A stretch of 16,868 nucleotides of DNA from Hyphomicrobiales bacterium (GCA_021775515.1 JAJFHR010000218.1:1-16868), one strand, 5' to 3'. Shown: positions 1 to 7,233, counted from the stretch's first letter. Notes: generated by a model from the sequence alone, not told the origin. A program made the numbers and translations.

Positions 1-904
1 CGAAATTTTCATATTCAGGATCTTGAAAATAAGCTTCAATGCGAGCCAGTTCAGCCGGGCCCACGGCATCGGCCTGATTTCCAAGCTTGACAAATTCGTT
101 TTCGACCAGCCGGGAAACTTCATCGCGACCGGTTTCGTGCAACAGAATTTTTATTCGCGCCTTATATTTATTATCGCGGCGTCCGAGCAGATTGTAGACG
201 CGGATGATCGCTTCGAGATAATTCAAAAGGTCATGACGCGGCAAAAATTCCCGCACCTTCATGGCGATCATCGGCGTCCGGCCAAGGCCACCACCGACGT
301 AAACCTCAAAGCCGGAATTACCGTTTTTGTCATGGATAATTCTGAGTCCGATATCGTGTGATTTCATCACCGCCCGGTCTTCTACAGACCCGATGACAGC
401 GATTTTAAACTTGCGCGGCAAGAAGGTGAATTCCGGGTGCAGGCTGGACCATTGCCGGATCAACTCGGCAACCGGGCGCGGGTCTTCCAACTCCCCAGCG
501 GCAACTCCAGCAAAATGATCGGCCGTGACATTGCGGATGCAATTGCCGCTGGTTTGAATGGCATGCATTTCAACATCGGCCAGTTCGTCGAGAATGTCGG
601 GCACGTCTTTTAATTCGGGCCAGTTGAACTGAATGTTCTGCCGCGTCGTGAAATGCCCGTAGCCCTTGTCATACTTGCTGGCTATGTCTGCAAGCTTGTG
701 CATCTGTGTCGATGAAAGTGTGCCGTAGGGAATGGCGACACGAAGCATATAGGCGTGAAGTTGCAGGTATAGGCCGTTCATCAGCCGGATTGGTTTAAAC
801 TCATCTTCGCTCAATTCGCCATTAAGACGCCGGGCGACCTGATCTCGAAATTGTAAAACACGTTCGCGAACGAAGGTCGTGTCAAATTCATCATACCGAT
901 ACAT
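1..904 (-). CDS. cysI: Nitrite/sulfite reductase (siroheme/4Fe-4S hemoprotein), N-terminal part
   Basis: Partial gene; the 3' end lies beyond the left edge, leaving 301 codons. The product starts MYRYDEFDTTFVRERV, as alphaproteobacterial assimilatory nitrite/sulfite reductases do. It has the ferredoxin-like half domain with HFTTRQNIQFNW (about residues 84-95), the substrate/siroheme loop TSGNCIRN (118-125), LPRKFKIA (162-169) and YVGGGLGRTP (202-211). The four cysteines that bind the 4Fe-4S cluster should lie in the missing C-terminal half. The family reduces sulfite to sulfide, or nitrite to ammonia, with six electrons. The neighbouring siroheme synthase, ferredoxin and ferredoxin reductase argue for ferredoxin-dependent sulfite reduction in the cytoplasm, but nitrite cannot be excluded. 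The start overlaps the end of the DUF2849 gene by 14 bases. The cysI symbol is by family. Confidence 0.9.
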   Translation of the reverse strand, partial: MYRYDEFDTTFVRERVLQFRDQVARRLNGELSEDEFKPIRLMNGLYLQLHAYMLRVAIPYGTLSSTQMHKLADIASKYDKGYGHFTTRQNIQFNWPELKDVPDILDELADVEMHAIQTSGNCIRNVTADHFAGVAAGELEDPRPVAELIRQWSSLHPEFTFLPRKFKIAVIGSVEDRAVMKSHDIGLRIIHDKNGNSGFEVYVGGGLGRTPMIAMKVREFLPRHDLLNYLEAIIRVYNLLGRRDNKYKARIKILLHETGRDEVSRLVENEFVKLGNQADAVGPAELARIEAYFQDPEYENF

Positions 905-1298
905 GATAGTGCTCCAGGCGCGCGGCGCCAAATGCCAACGTGCCGTTGTCGTTTTCTGCTGTGATTTTTACTTCGCGGGTTTCGCCGCTGCGCAAGCCGC
1001 CCGAGCCGAAAACTTGCGCCTGTTTGCCAAGGTCATTTCTAACCGTTGGTCCTTTGGTGCGCATGATTTCACGATAATGGACCGCATTAACTTGGCCCGC
1101 GTGTTTTTGAACCTCGATAAGATAACAGCCGACAACATGAGCAGACGCGTCAGCCTTGGCACCAATATTTTCCAGACGCGCTCGCGCTTCCTCGCTCACG
1201 GCAATCAGGCTGTCATTTATGTCAACAGACCAATCACCCTTCGCGGTATAAAAGACAACGTCCCCGTCGATAAGTCGATTTGCGGTTAAGACTCTCAT
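891..1298 (-). CDS. DUF2849 domain protein of the sulfite reductase operon
   Basis: This 135-residue protein starts MRVLTANRLIDGDVVFY, the signature opening of DUF2849, a small family found almost only between siroheme synthase and the nitrite/sulfite reductase in Alphaproteobacteria. Its biochemical role is unknown to me; an accessory role in reductase assembly or electron delivery is only a guess from position. It starts 7 bases after the siroheme synthase stop, with an AAAGGA ribosome-binding sequence inside the 3' end of that gene. It overlaps the reductase start by 14 bases, so translation is probably coupled. No signal peptide, membrane segment or obvious metal site is visible. The C-terminal third is slightly longer than I expect for the family. 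Confidence 0.8.
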   Translation of the reverse strand: MRVLTANRLIDGDVVFYTAKGDWSVDINDSLIAVSEEARARLENIGAKADASAHVVGCYLIEVQKHAGQVNAVHYREIMRTKGPTVRNDLGKQAQVFGSGGLRSGETREVKITAENDNGTLAFGAARLEHYHVSV

Positions 1299-1305
1299 TT
1301 AGATA

Positions 1306-2430
1306 TTATCCTTTTACTACAAAGTGTTGTTCAGGTTTTCTTAGCGTTTCTCGGGCAAAGGGAATTCTCCATGCACGCAACGGATTAACGCTTGTCGACA
1401 ATTGTTCACTTACGGTTTCACTGACTGCCTGCGTGACACCGGGAACGACCTCAGTTTCAAGACCAAGACGCGTGAGTAATGTTAAGTCCCTGACGCTCTG
1501 GCTGAAGTGGAGCCTATCGCCGCCGCACAAGCGAACGACGTGATTGCCCTTAAGCGTTTCTCGAGCAATCACCGCATTGAGCTCACTTTGTTTAATGAAC
1601 GACTGTCCCGGCGTCTTGCCGACATAAAACCGGGTGGCATCGCGCCTGGCAAACTCCAGAATTTTGATGTTGACGCGTTGATCAAGAATAATGATGTCTG
1701 CTTCCTGCAGCCGTTGCTGGGCTTTCAGTGTCAATAGGTCGGGATCACCAGGCCCCACACCCACCAGGGAGACTTTTCCGGCATTGCCGATATTGTTGAT
1801 CGCCTCATCTATTTCCTGTGCGGCAATATCACGGGCATCGGCCTCCTGGCCCGATAACACCAGATTGCGCACTGGTCCTTTAAACAGGCGTTGCCAGAAT
1901 TTTCTTCTGGCTCCAGCCTCGCTGATCTGGCGGGCAACTACTGGTCTCAGTGCAGCGGCAAACTGGGCAAGCGCGCCGAAATTTGCCGGCAACATCGCCT
2001 CAATCCTGGATTTTATGCCGCGGGCCAAAACCGGCGCAGCCCCTTGTGTTGAAATGGCAACGACAAAAGGGTCACGATCAACCAGAGCCGGGGTTATGAA
2101 ACTTGAGGCACCCTGATTGTCGACCACATTAACAGGAATTTTCAATGATTGTGCAGCCTGTGAGAGGGCATGATCTTCAAGATCATTGCCGCTGGCGGCA
2201 TAAACCAACCTGGCGGCTTTAAGATCACTGACCTGGAAGGTGCGTCTGATCAGAGAAATTTTGCCGCTATCGCCAAGGCCGGTAAGTTCCGGATTAAACG
2301 TGGTTGCGATAGCGGTAATTCTCGCCTCGGTTTTCAAAAGGAGCCTGACCTTTTGTGCAGCCGTTTCACCACCACCGACAACGACAACATTTTGATCGGC
2401 AAGGTCTAGAAAGATGGGAAAATAACGCAT
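1306..2430 (-). CDS. cysG: Siroheme synthase with intact dehydrogenase/chelatase part and truncated methyltransferase domain
   Basis: The first 200 residues are a Met8/CysG N-terminal module (precorrin-2 dehydrogenase and sirohydrochlorin ferrochelatase): NAD-binding GGGETAA (19-25), NVVD with the expected catalytic Asp at 104, and VLARGIKSRIE. The position matching the phosphorylated Ser128 of Salmonella CysG appears to be Thr. A uroporphyrinogen-III methyltransferase domain begins at about 219 and keeps VGPGDPDLLTLKA (catalytic-type Asp229). The RLKGGDPFIFGRGGEE motif has decayed to RLCGGDRLHFSQ, and the protein stops at residue 374. About 90-100 residues, including the second S-adenosylmethionine lobe, are absent compared with E. 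coli CysG (457 residues). The start chosen is ATG at 2430. An in-frame TTG at 2442 overlaps the ferredoxin stop (TTGA) and adds four residues. The gene probably still makes siroheme from precorrin-2. Confidence 0.88.
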   Translation of the reverse strand: MRYFPIFLDLADQNVVVVGGGETAAQKVRLLLKTEARITAIATTFNPELTGLGDSGKISLIRRTFQVSDLKAARLVYAASGNDLEDHALSQAAQSLKIPVNVVDNQGASSFITPALVDRDPFVVAISTQGAAPVLARGIKSRIEAMLPANFGALAQFAAALRPVVARQISEAGARRKFWQRLFKGPVRNLVLSGQEADARDIAAQEIDEAINNIGNAGKVSLVGVGPGDPDLLTLKAQQRLQEADIIILDQRVNIKILEFARRDATRFYVGKTPGQSFIKQSELNAVIARETLKGNHVVRLCGGDRLHFSQSVRDLTLLTRLGLETEVVPGVTQAVSETVSEQLSTSVNPLRAWRIPFARETLRKPEQHFVVKG

Positions 2431-2438
2431 GAGATATC

Positions 2439-2759
2439 TCAACCCCCTCCGCTGTCTGCCAAGGTCAGTTCCAGGCCATCAAGCTCTCTACTCCAGATAA
2501 TCTGGCAGCTTAACCGCGAGGTACCACTTAAGACCGGCAACTCATCAAGCATGTCTTCTTCTTCCTCACGGGCAGGATAGAGTTTTTCGTGCCATTCAGG
2601 AGACACATGCACGTGACACGTGGCACACTCACAAGCACCTCCGCACACGGCCTCAATCGGCAGGCCATGTTCCCGGATAATCTCCATAACCCGCCAGCCC
2701 TCAACAGCATCGAGATCATGCTTAGTGCCCTGTCTGTCTGTAACGTGGATAAATCCCAT
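2439..2759 (-). CDS. Adrenodoxin-type [2Fe-2S] ferredoxin
   Basis: This is a 106-residue cytoplasmic electron carrier. The cluster cysteines follow the vertebrate/bacterial adrenodoxin spacing exactly: C39-x5-C45-x2-C48-x36-C85, within AVCGGACECATCHVHV and SRLSCQI. C43 is an extra, non-ligand cysteine. The acidic stretch REEEEDMLDELP (about 64-75) matches the partner-recognition helix of this family. The ATG follows the stop of the ferredoxin reductase directly (TAAATG), and the gene's own stop overlaps the region where siroheme synthase begins, so all three are co-translated. The obvious role is to pass electrons from the adjacent reductase to the nitrite/sulfite reductase at the end of the operon. 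Related ferredoxins also serve cytochrome P450s and Fe-S assembly, so partner choice is inferred from the operon. Confidence 0.93.
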   Translation of the reverse strand: MGFIHVTDRQGTKHDLDAVEGWRVMEIIREHGLPIEAVCGGACECATCHVHVSPEWHEKLYPAREEEEDMLDELPVLSGTSRLSCQIIWSRELDGLELTLADSGGG

Positions 2760-3830
2760 TTAAGCTACTCCGAGTTTTTCATGTAAATCGCTGGACGACG
2801 TGGTGTAGCGGAACACCAGTTTTTCATCAGGCCGCGCGATTTTGAAGGCAGCCTGAGCGGCCAGGGCACACTCGTGGAAACCAGATAAAATGAGCTTCAG
2901 TTTCCCCGGATACCAATTGATATCGCCGATAGCGAAGATGCCCGGTGTCGAGGTTTCAAATTTCTCTGTATCAACCGCGATAAGTTTGCTGTCGAGATTG
3001 AGGCCCCACTTAGCGATTGGCCCAAGCTCTATATTAAGGCCAAAAAAGGCCAGGGCGCGATCGGCTTTTATAGCCTCCAATCTGCCCTCGTTGGTTTTTA
3101 CAGTGATTTTTTCGAGGTTTCCCGACTTACCGTGCAGCCCGTCCAACTGACCGAAGACCAACTGCAGGCGATCTTCGGCTACTGCTTTGCGCACGGCCTC
3201 AACCGATGCTGGGCTGGCGCGGAACTTGTCGCGCCGGTGAACCAGCGTAATCGAGTTGACGTCAGGCAGAAGATCAAGTGTCCAGTCGAGCGCACTGTCA
3301 CCGCCACCAAAAACCACAAGGTTGCGATCGACAAAAATTTCACGATTACGGACAGCATAAAAAAAGGAGGTTTCTTCAAACGCTTCAATATCCGCAATCT
3401 TGGGTTTGCGCGGAACAAAACTTCCCGCCCCGGCTGCAATGAAAACCGTATGCGCTCTGATCACCGCGCCTTGTGAAGTTGTAAGTTCAAACCGGCCATC
3501 GGTGCGCTTGACCAGTTTGGCAACTTGCTGTGAATACAAAAATTCAGGATCGAAGGGCTTGATCTGCTCCAAGAGCTTGTCGGTGAGTTCTTGACCACTG
3601 ATCACCGGGTAAGCTGGAATATCGTAAATCGGTTTTTCAGGATATAGCTCTGCACACTGTCCGCCCGGCCGGTCCAGCGCGTCGACCAGGATGCATTTCA
3701 GTCCAAGCAGCCCGGCCTGGAACACGGCAAAAAGCCCGACAGGGCCGGCACCGACAATTGCCACATCACACTCTTTTGAGTGTTTCATCTGTGGTGTGTA
3801 GTTCTCTATGCTGACAACGTCGCCGCTCAT
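2760..3830 (-). CDS. Thioredoxin-reductase-like ferredoxin-NADP(+) reductase
   Basis: This 356-residue flavoprotein is of the bacterial TrxR-like FNR type (YumC/Rhodopseudomonas FNR family), which lacks the CxxC of true thioredoxin reductases. Visible are the FAD-binding GAGPVG (27-32), LDRPGGQCAELYPEKPIYDIPAYP (about 52-75, typical of this subfamily), the NADP-binding GGGDSA (175-180) with VHRRDKFRA (197-205) for the 2'-phosphate, and the C-terminal IGDINWYPGKLKLILSGFHE that closes the FAD site. It transfers hydride electrons from NADPH to ferredoxin in the cytoplasm. It is the first gene of the sulfite-reduction operon and abuts the ferredoxin gene with no spacer. The ribosome-binding sequence before ATG 3830 is weak; an in-frame ATG at codon 15 is an alternative start. 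Transcription probably begins in the divergent region at 3831-4028. Confidence 0.93.
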   Translation of the reverse strand: MSGDVVSIENYTPQMKHSKECDVAIVGAGPVGLFAVFQAGLLGLKCILVDALDRPGGQCAELYPEKPIYDIPAYPVISGQELTDKLLEQIKPFDPEFLYSQQVAKLVKRTDGRFELTTSQGAVIRAHTVFIAAGAGSFVPRKPKIADIEAFEETSFFYAVRNREIFVDRNLVVFGGGDSALDWTLDLLPDVNSITLVHRRDKFRASPASVEAVRKAVAEDRLQLVFGQLDGLHGKSGNLEKITVKTNEGRLEAIKADRALAFFGLNIELGPIAKWGLNLDSKLIAVDTEKFETSTPGIFAIGDINWYPGKLKLILSGFHECALAAQAAFKIARPDEKLVFRYTTSSSDLHEKLGVA

Positions 3831-3870
3831 GGTTATACTACTTATTCCAAATCTCAGTAATTCAAAAAGT

Positions 3871-3890
3871 GTTCATTTTTTAGGACGAGA
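3871..3890 (+). promoter_or_regulatory. Candidate operator, copy 1 (in front of the FNR gene)
   Basis: The sequence fits GTTCNTTTTTTAGNACGAGA and is repeated in inverted orientation at 3981-4000 with 18 of 20 bases identical. It lies about 40 bp upstream of the FNR start, and relative to each flanking gene the two copies have the same orientation. This is the arrangement expected if one protein, most simply the adjacent XRE/cupin regulator, controls both genes. Confidence 0.6.
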
Positions 3891-3980
3891 CGGTGAAAAC
3901 TGACTATTTTCGGTCAATTAGGTGTTAATCACAATCAGACTAAACAGTTTATTTAATTAACTTTTTCGTTGATAATTAGA

Positions 3981-4000
3981 TCTCGTACTAAAAAAAGAAC
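3981..4000 (-). promoter_or_regulatory. Candidate operator, copy 2 (in front of the XRE/cupin gene)
   Basis: Read on the minus strand, this matches copy 1 at 18 of 20 positions (mismatches at positions 5 and 14 of the element). It ends 28 bp before the chosen start of the regulator, which is consistent with autoregulation. The shared core, read toward each gene, is TCTCGT, then one variable base, then CTAAAAAA, then a variable base and GAAC. Confidence 0.6.
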
Positions 4001-4028
4001 ATAACGTACTTTATAAAGGATGAGCGAA

Positions 4029-4652
4029 ATGTCAAGAGCGCCGAAGCGAAAAGTTGGCTCTTCAAAAAGAAGTGATAAAGAAGGAAGTTATTCTCCGGAG
4101 CTTGGCAAGACCATCCAGCGCCTGCGCAAAGCCTATAATTTGTCGCTTGGCGAGCTTTCGGAACAGTCCGGCGTTGCCAAATCCATTATTTCCCAGATTG
4201 AGCGCAATGAAACCAACCCGACCCTGGCTACGGTGTGGCGTTTAAGCCAGGCGCTTGATACGACGATTGACCAGGTTTTGATGTCTGAAGAGACAGCCAA
4301 TATCATCGAAAAGAATGGCGTTGCAGCAATCCCGAAACTGACCAGTGAAGACGGCCTGTGCACCCTGGCCATTATCGGTTGGCTTAATACCGTTGATTGG
4401 GTGCAATGGTATGATTTTAAGGCTGGTGTGGGCGGTGTGCTCGATTCCGATCCGCATCCCAAAGGATCGGTTGAAAACCTGTCTGTTCTGGCCGGAGAGC
4501 TTGAAGTCTGGGTTGACGGTGAAGTTCAAACAGTCAAGCAGGGTGAAACCTTGCGCTATCGCGGCGACCTCCCGCACAAAATCACCAATATCGGTGACGT
4601 GCCGGCCCATGCAACCATGGTCAATTTGGTTAAATCAACCGTGATGGCCTGA
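4029..4652 (+). CDS. XRE-family transcriptional regulator with C-terminal cupin sensor domain
   Basis: The protein has 207 residues from ATG 4029. An XRE helix-turn-helix spans about residues 25-80 (ELGKTIQRLRKAYNLSLGELSEQSG, then AKSIISQIERNETNPTLATVWRLSQAL). A cupin_2 beta-barrel follows at about 130-200 (VENLSVLAGELEVWVDGEVQTVKQGETLRYRGDLPHKITN), which usually binds a small ligand or metal. The basic N-terminus (KRKVGSSKRSDK) is typical of the family. I prefer ATG 4029 because AAGGA (4016-4020) lies 8 bases upstream; ATG 4020 overlaps that sequence. The gene is divergent from the FNR/ferredoxin/siroheme/sulfite reductase operon and has a matching operator candidate in front of both, so it probably regulates sulfur assimilation and itself. 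Its effector is unknown. Confidence 0.88.
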   Translation: MSRAPKRKVGSSKRSDKEGSYSPELGKTIQRLRKAYNLSLGELSEQSGVAKSIISQIERNETNPTLATVWRLSQALDTTIDQVLMSEETANIIEKNGVAAIPKLTSEDGLCTLAIIGWLNTVDWVQWYDFKAGVGGVLDSDPHPKGSVENLSVLAGELEVWVDGEVQTVKQGETLRYRGDLPHKITNIGDVPAHATMVNLVKSTVMA

Positions 4653-4773
4653 AAATCCACTTGAGCTTTTTCTCTTCAGGTCCATGGTCCTAAAGCACCG
4701 GACTTCACTGACTGACGTCATGCTGTGGTTTTGGCAGGGTCCATCCGTCAGAAAATATACAAACTGGAACAGT

Positions 4774-4790
4774 TTTCCGAATGGCGGAAA
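4774..4790. promoter_or_regulatory. Inverted repeat TTTCCG-N5-CGGAAA, candidate operator
   Basis: Two perfect 6-bp arms are separated by 5 bases, so the centre-to-centre geometry fits one DNA turn. GGAAA/TTTCC arms are common in IclR-family operators, although often in the opposite order. It lies 260-275 bp upstream of the IclR gene, so its role is uncertain. Confidence 0.35.
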
Positions 4791-4856
4791 CAGAATAAAA
4801 TAGTTCAAAAACAATAGGTTAAATAGTTGTGATAGTGTTTGTGGTTGTGTTTTTTG

Positions 4857-4872
4857 TAATATTGCAATATTA
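4857..4872. promoter_or_regulatory. Perfect 16-bp palindrome TAATATTGCAATATTA, candidate operator
   Basis: All 16 bases are self-complementary with no spacer, centred between 4864 and 4865. It sits in the AT-rich part of the spacer, 178 bp before the chosen IclR start. A dimeric regulator site, possibly the autoregulatory site of the IclR protein, is the simplest reading. Confidence 0.45.
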
Positions 4873-5049
4873 TGTTGCCAATTCAAACTCTATAAATGCA
4901 GGCAAGGTGGAACAGATTTAACCTTACCGTTGCAGACCGTAGAATTGAAAAAATCAGCCAGGCGTTGATGGTAACTGTTTTAAGGCGCTTGCAGTAGCGC
5001 CTGACATGACTTGCCGGCGATGAAATTTGGCACAACCCAGGGAGATAAA

Positions 5050-5904
5050 ATGGCAGATGTTGTGGTGCTGGAAGAGGGGAAAAGGGGTAGCAAGGCCAAA
5101 TTGAACAAAAAAGATCGAACAGGTCAGGTTCAATCGCTTTCGCGCGCTCTTAATATTCTCAATACATTGGCCGAATCGGATGACGGGTTATCCCTAAGCG
5201 ATTTAGCTTTGACCGTGGGGCTGGCACCATCTACCACCCATCGGCTTTTGACGACTTTGCAAAACGAAAGATATGTTGCTTTTGACGCCGAGCGCCGCGC
5301 CTGGCAGGTAGGCGTTCAAGCTTTTCAGACCGGCAATGCTTTTTTGAAAACCCGTGATCTTGTCTCTCTTGCCCGCCCCTTGATGCGCCGCTTGATGGAG
5401 ACAAATGGCGAGACTGTTAACTTGGGAATAGCCGATCGCGGCGAAGTAATTTATCTGGCGCAGGTGGAATGTCTCAAGCCGATGCGCGCCATAGCCCGTC
5501 CTGGTGGTCGGGTGCCGATGCATTGCTCTGGTATTGGCAAGGCTTTGCTGGCCTGGATATCCGAGCGCGAAGTCGATGCAATTTTACATACCCGCGGGCT
5601 GCAAAGGGTCACCTCAACCACCATTGACACACCGGCCAAACTGCGTGACGACCTCGAGAAAATTCGCCAGCGCGGTTATGCGTTTGATGATGAGGAAAAT
5701 GGCATTGGTTTACGCTGCGTCGCCAGCGTGATTTTTGACGAAAATGCAATGCCTTTGACCGGGATATCGCTTTCGGGTCCTACCGCGCGCATGAAAGATG
5801 AAAGAATTCCGGTGCTGGGAAACAACGTTGTTGAGGCTGCTGCCCGCATTACGCGCGAAATGGGCGGCAGGTTGCCCAAAGGCCATCCTCCGATTGTCAA
5901 CTAA
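5050..5904 (+). CDS. IclR-family transcriptional regulator
   Basis: The protein has 284 residues from ATG 5050, preceded by GGGAG with 6-8 base spacing; upstream in-frame starts at 5011 (TTG) and 5020 (ATG) lack this. A basic tail (KRGSKAKLNKKDR) is followed by the winged helix-turn-helix at about 30-90 (SLSRALNILNTLAES, then GLAPSTTHRLLTTLQNERYV). The IclR effector domain covers about 105-270, with IGKALLAWIS, RQRGYAFDDEENGIGLRCVAS and SLSGPTARM, which shape the ligand pocket. It is 66 bp upstream of the glycerate kinase gene on the same strand and probably controls it in response to a glycerate/glyoxylate-type metabolite. That ligand is inferred from context only; IclR proteins such as AllR and BhcR sense glyoxylate. 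Confidence 0.92.
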   Translation: MADVVVLEEGKRGSKAKLNKKDRTGQVQSLSRALNILNTLAESDDGLSLSDLALTVGLAPSTTHRLLTTLQNERYVAFDAERRAWQVGVQAFQTGNAFLKTRDLVSLARPLMRRLMETNGETVNLGIADRGEVIYLAQVECLKPMRAIARPGGRVPMHCSGIGKALLAWISEREVDAILHTRGLQRVTSTTIDTPAKLRDDLEKIRQRGYAFDDEENGIGLRCVASVIFDENAMPLTGISLSGPTARMKDERIPVLGNNVVEAAARITREMGGRLPKGHPPIVN

Positions 5905-5970
5905 CCGCAAAGCAACAACAGCCTCTTGAACCGGCCTGATCCTCCAGGTCTGAAATATACGGGCAGTTAA

Positions 5971-7233
5971 ATGTCAGAAAACCAGCGCGCATTTCTTGAA
6001 GAATTGTTTCAGGCCAGCATAAAAGCTGCCGACCCGCTTCACTGCCTCAAACCTTTTTTGCCCGAAAAACCCAGCGGCCGCATAATAGTCTTAGGTGCTG
6101 GCAAGGCGGCAGCTTCAATGGCAAAAGCTGTCGAAATCGCCTGGCCGGGTGAAATCGAGGGTCTTGTCGTCACCCGCTATGATCACGGTTTGGCCCTGGA
6201 TCAAATCGACGTCGTGGAAGCCTCTCATCCGGTGCCTGATGCGGCGGGAATGGATGCAGCACGGCGAATTTATGAAAAAGCCCAGGAGGCAAAAAAAGGC
6301 GATTTGGTATTGTGTTTGATGTCCGGCGGTGCCTCAGCCTTATTGTCATTGCCTGCCAGAGGCCTTGAGTTGGCCCACAAGCAGGCCCTTAACAAATCTT
6401 TGTTGCGGTCCGGCGCCAATATTACTGAGATGAATTGTGTCCGCAAACACCTTTCTGCCATTAAAGGTGGCAGATTGGCGCAGGCAGCCTATCCGGCCCG
6501 GGTTGTCACCCTGGCTATATCGGACATACCTGGTGATGATCCCGCAACGATTGGCTCAGGCCCAAGCCTTGGCGATGAGACAACCGTTGATGAAGCTAAG
6601 GCAATTTTGCATAAGTATGATATCGCCGTGCCAGAACCGGTGCTGGCGCATTTGAACAGTGAGGCAGGAGAGACACCTGGTCCCGACCATCCCCAACTTG
6701 CCGGTGGTACGGTTCACGTTATTGCCACACCACAACAGTCGTTGGAAGCAGCCGCGGCGGTTGCTGAACACCATGGCGTCAGGCCGGTTATTTTAGGTGA
6801 CAGCATCGAAGGTGAGGCACGCGAAGTGGCTATTGTCATGGCTGGTATCGCCCGCCAGGTCGCTCATCATGGACAGCCGCAAACTGCACCTTGCGTTTTG
6901 CTGTCGGGTGGCGAAACCACGGTGACGGTCAAAGGCGATGGTCGTGGCGGCCGCAATGCCGAATTTTTGCTGTCGGCTTTAAACGATCTCAAAGGCCATC
7001 CGGAAATCTACGCCATAGCCTGTGATACTGACGGAATTGATGGTTCAGAAGACAATGCCGGTGCATATTTCTCACCGCAGAGTTATAGCCGGGCACAGCA
7101 GGCCAATCTTGATTCAGAAGCTTATTTAGCCCGAAATGATGGTTATGGCTTTTTTGCCGCCCTGGGTGATCTAATTTTTACCGGCCCGACCCGCACTAAT
7201 GTAAACGATTTCCGCGCTTTGTTGATCAGATAA
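5971..7233 (+). CDS. Glycerate 2-kinase, type 2 (DUF4147/MOFRL family)
   Basis: The 420-residue protein matches the GckA/TtuD family of glycerate kinases, which phosphorylate D-glycerate with ATP to 2-phosphoglycerate. Evidence is VLGAGKAAASMA with Lys45 in the N-terminal DUF4147 domain, LMSGGASALLSLPA, SDIPGDDPATIGSGP, and the C-terminal MOFRL domain with LLSGGETTVTVKGDGRGGRNAEF, the DTDGIDGSEDNAGA loop and GPTRTNVNDFRALLI. The length is normal. It would feed carbon from glyoxylate/glycolate, tartronate semialdehyde or hydroxypyruvate into lower glycolysis. The ribosome-binding sequence is weak (GGGCAG). It follows the IclR regulator with a 66-bp gap and no terminator, so the two are probably cotranscribed. 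Substrate stereochemistry and 2- versus 3-specificity are inferred from family. Confidence 0.92.
   Translation: MSENQRAFLEELFQASIKAADPLHCLKPFLPEKPSGRIIVLGAGKAAASMAKAVEIAWPGEIEGLVVTRYDHGLALDQIDVVEASHPVPDAAGMDAARRIYEKAQEAKKGDLVLCLMSGGASALLSLPARGLELAHKQALNKSLLRSGANITEMNCVRKHLSAIKGGRLAQAAYPARVVTLAISDIPGDDPATIGSGPSLGDETTVDEAKAILHKYDIAVPEPVLAHLNSEAGETPGPDHPQLAGGTVHVIATPQQSLEAAAAVAEHHGVRPVILGDSIEGEAREVAIVMAGIARQVAHHGQPQTAPCVLLSGGETTVTVKGDGRGGRNAEFLLSALNDLKGHPEIYAIACDTDGIDGSEDNAGAYFSPQSYSRAQQANLDSEAYLARNDGYGFFAALGDLIFTGPTRTNVNDFRALLIR

Larger units (their letters stand above)
3831..4028. promoter_or_regulatory. Divergent promoter region between the sulfur operon and the XRE/cupin regulator
   Basis: This AT-rich 198-bp spacer must hold promoters for both directions. 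Its clearest element is a pair of inverted 20-bp sites at 3871-3890 and 3981-4000 (listed separately). Between them are AT-rich sequence, TGAC-N8-GTCA (3901-3916) and TAAACAGTTTA. I could not place convincing -35/-10 pairs with correct spacing. Confidence 0.6.
4653..5049. promoter_or_regulatory. Non-coding region upstream of the IclR regulator gene
   Basis: This 397-bp stretch has no gene I can support. It contains the 8-bp palindrome TGACGTCA (4713-4720), the inverted repeat at 4774-4790, the perfect palindrome at 4857-4872, and a 7-bp stem hairpin AGGCGCT/AGCGCCT (4983-5002) just before the IclR start, probably in the 5' untranslated leader. No clear terminator follows the XRE gene. The sequence around 4795-4880 is markedly AT-rich, as a promoter would be, but I cannot assign -35/-10 boxes with confidence. 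Confidence 0.5.

Noticed and set aside
879..1289. Plus-strand open frame opposite the DUF2849 gene
   Set aside because: The minus strand carries the recognisable DUF2849 sequence in operon context; the plus-strand product matches nothing I know.
4635..4886. Minus-strand 83-codon open frame in the gap after the XRE gene
   Set aside because: It overlaps the XRE 3' end and holds the palindromes; composition is non-protein-like and there is no ribosome-binding sequence or recognisable family.
4983..5002. AGGCGCT/AGCGCCT hairpin before the IclR gene as a terminator of the XRE gene
   Set aside because: It is 330 bp after that gene and is followed by GACATGAC, not a T-run; kept only as a possible leader hairpin.
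5011..5049. Earlier IclR starts at TTG 5011 and ATG 5020
   Set aside because: Neither has a ribosome-binding sequence, whereas ATG 5050 has GGGAG at good spacing.
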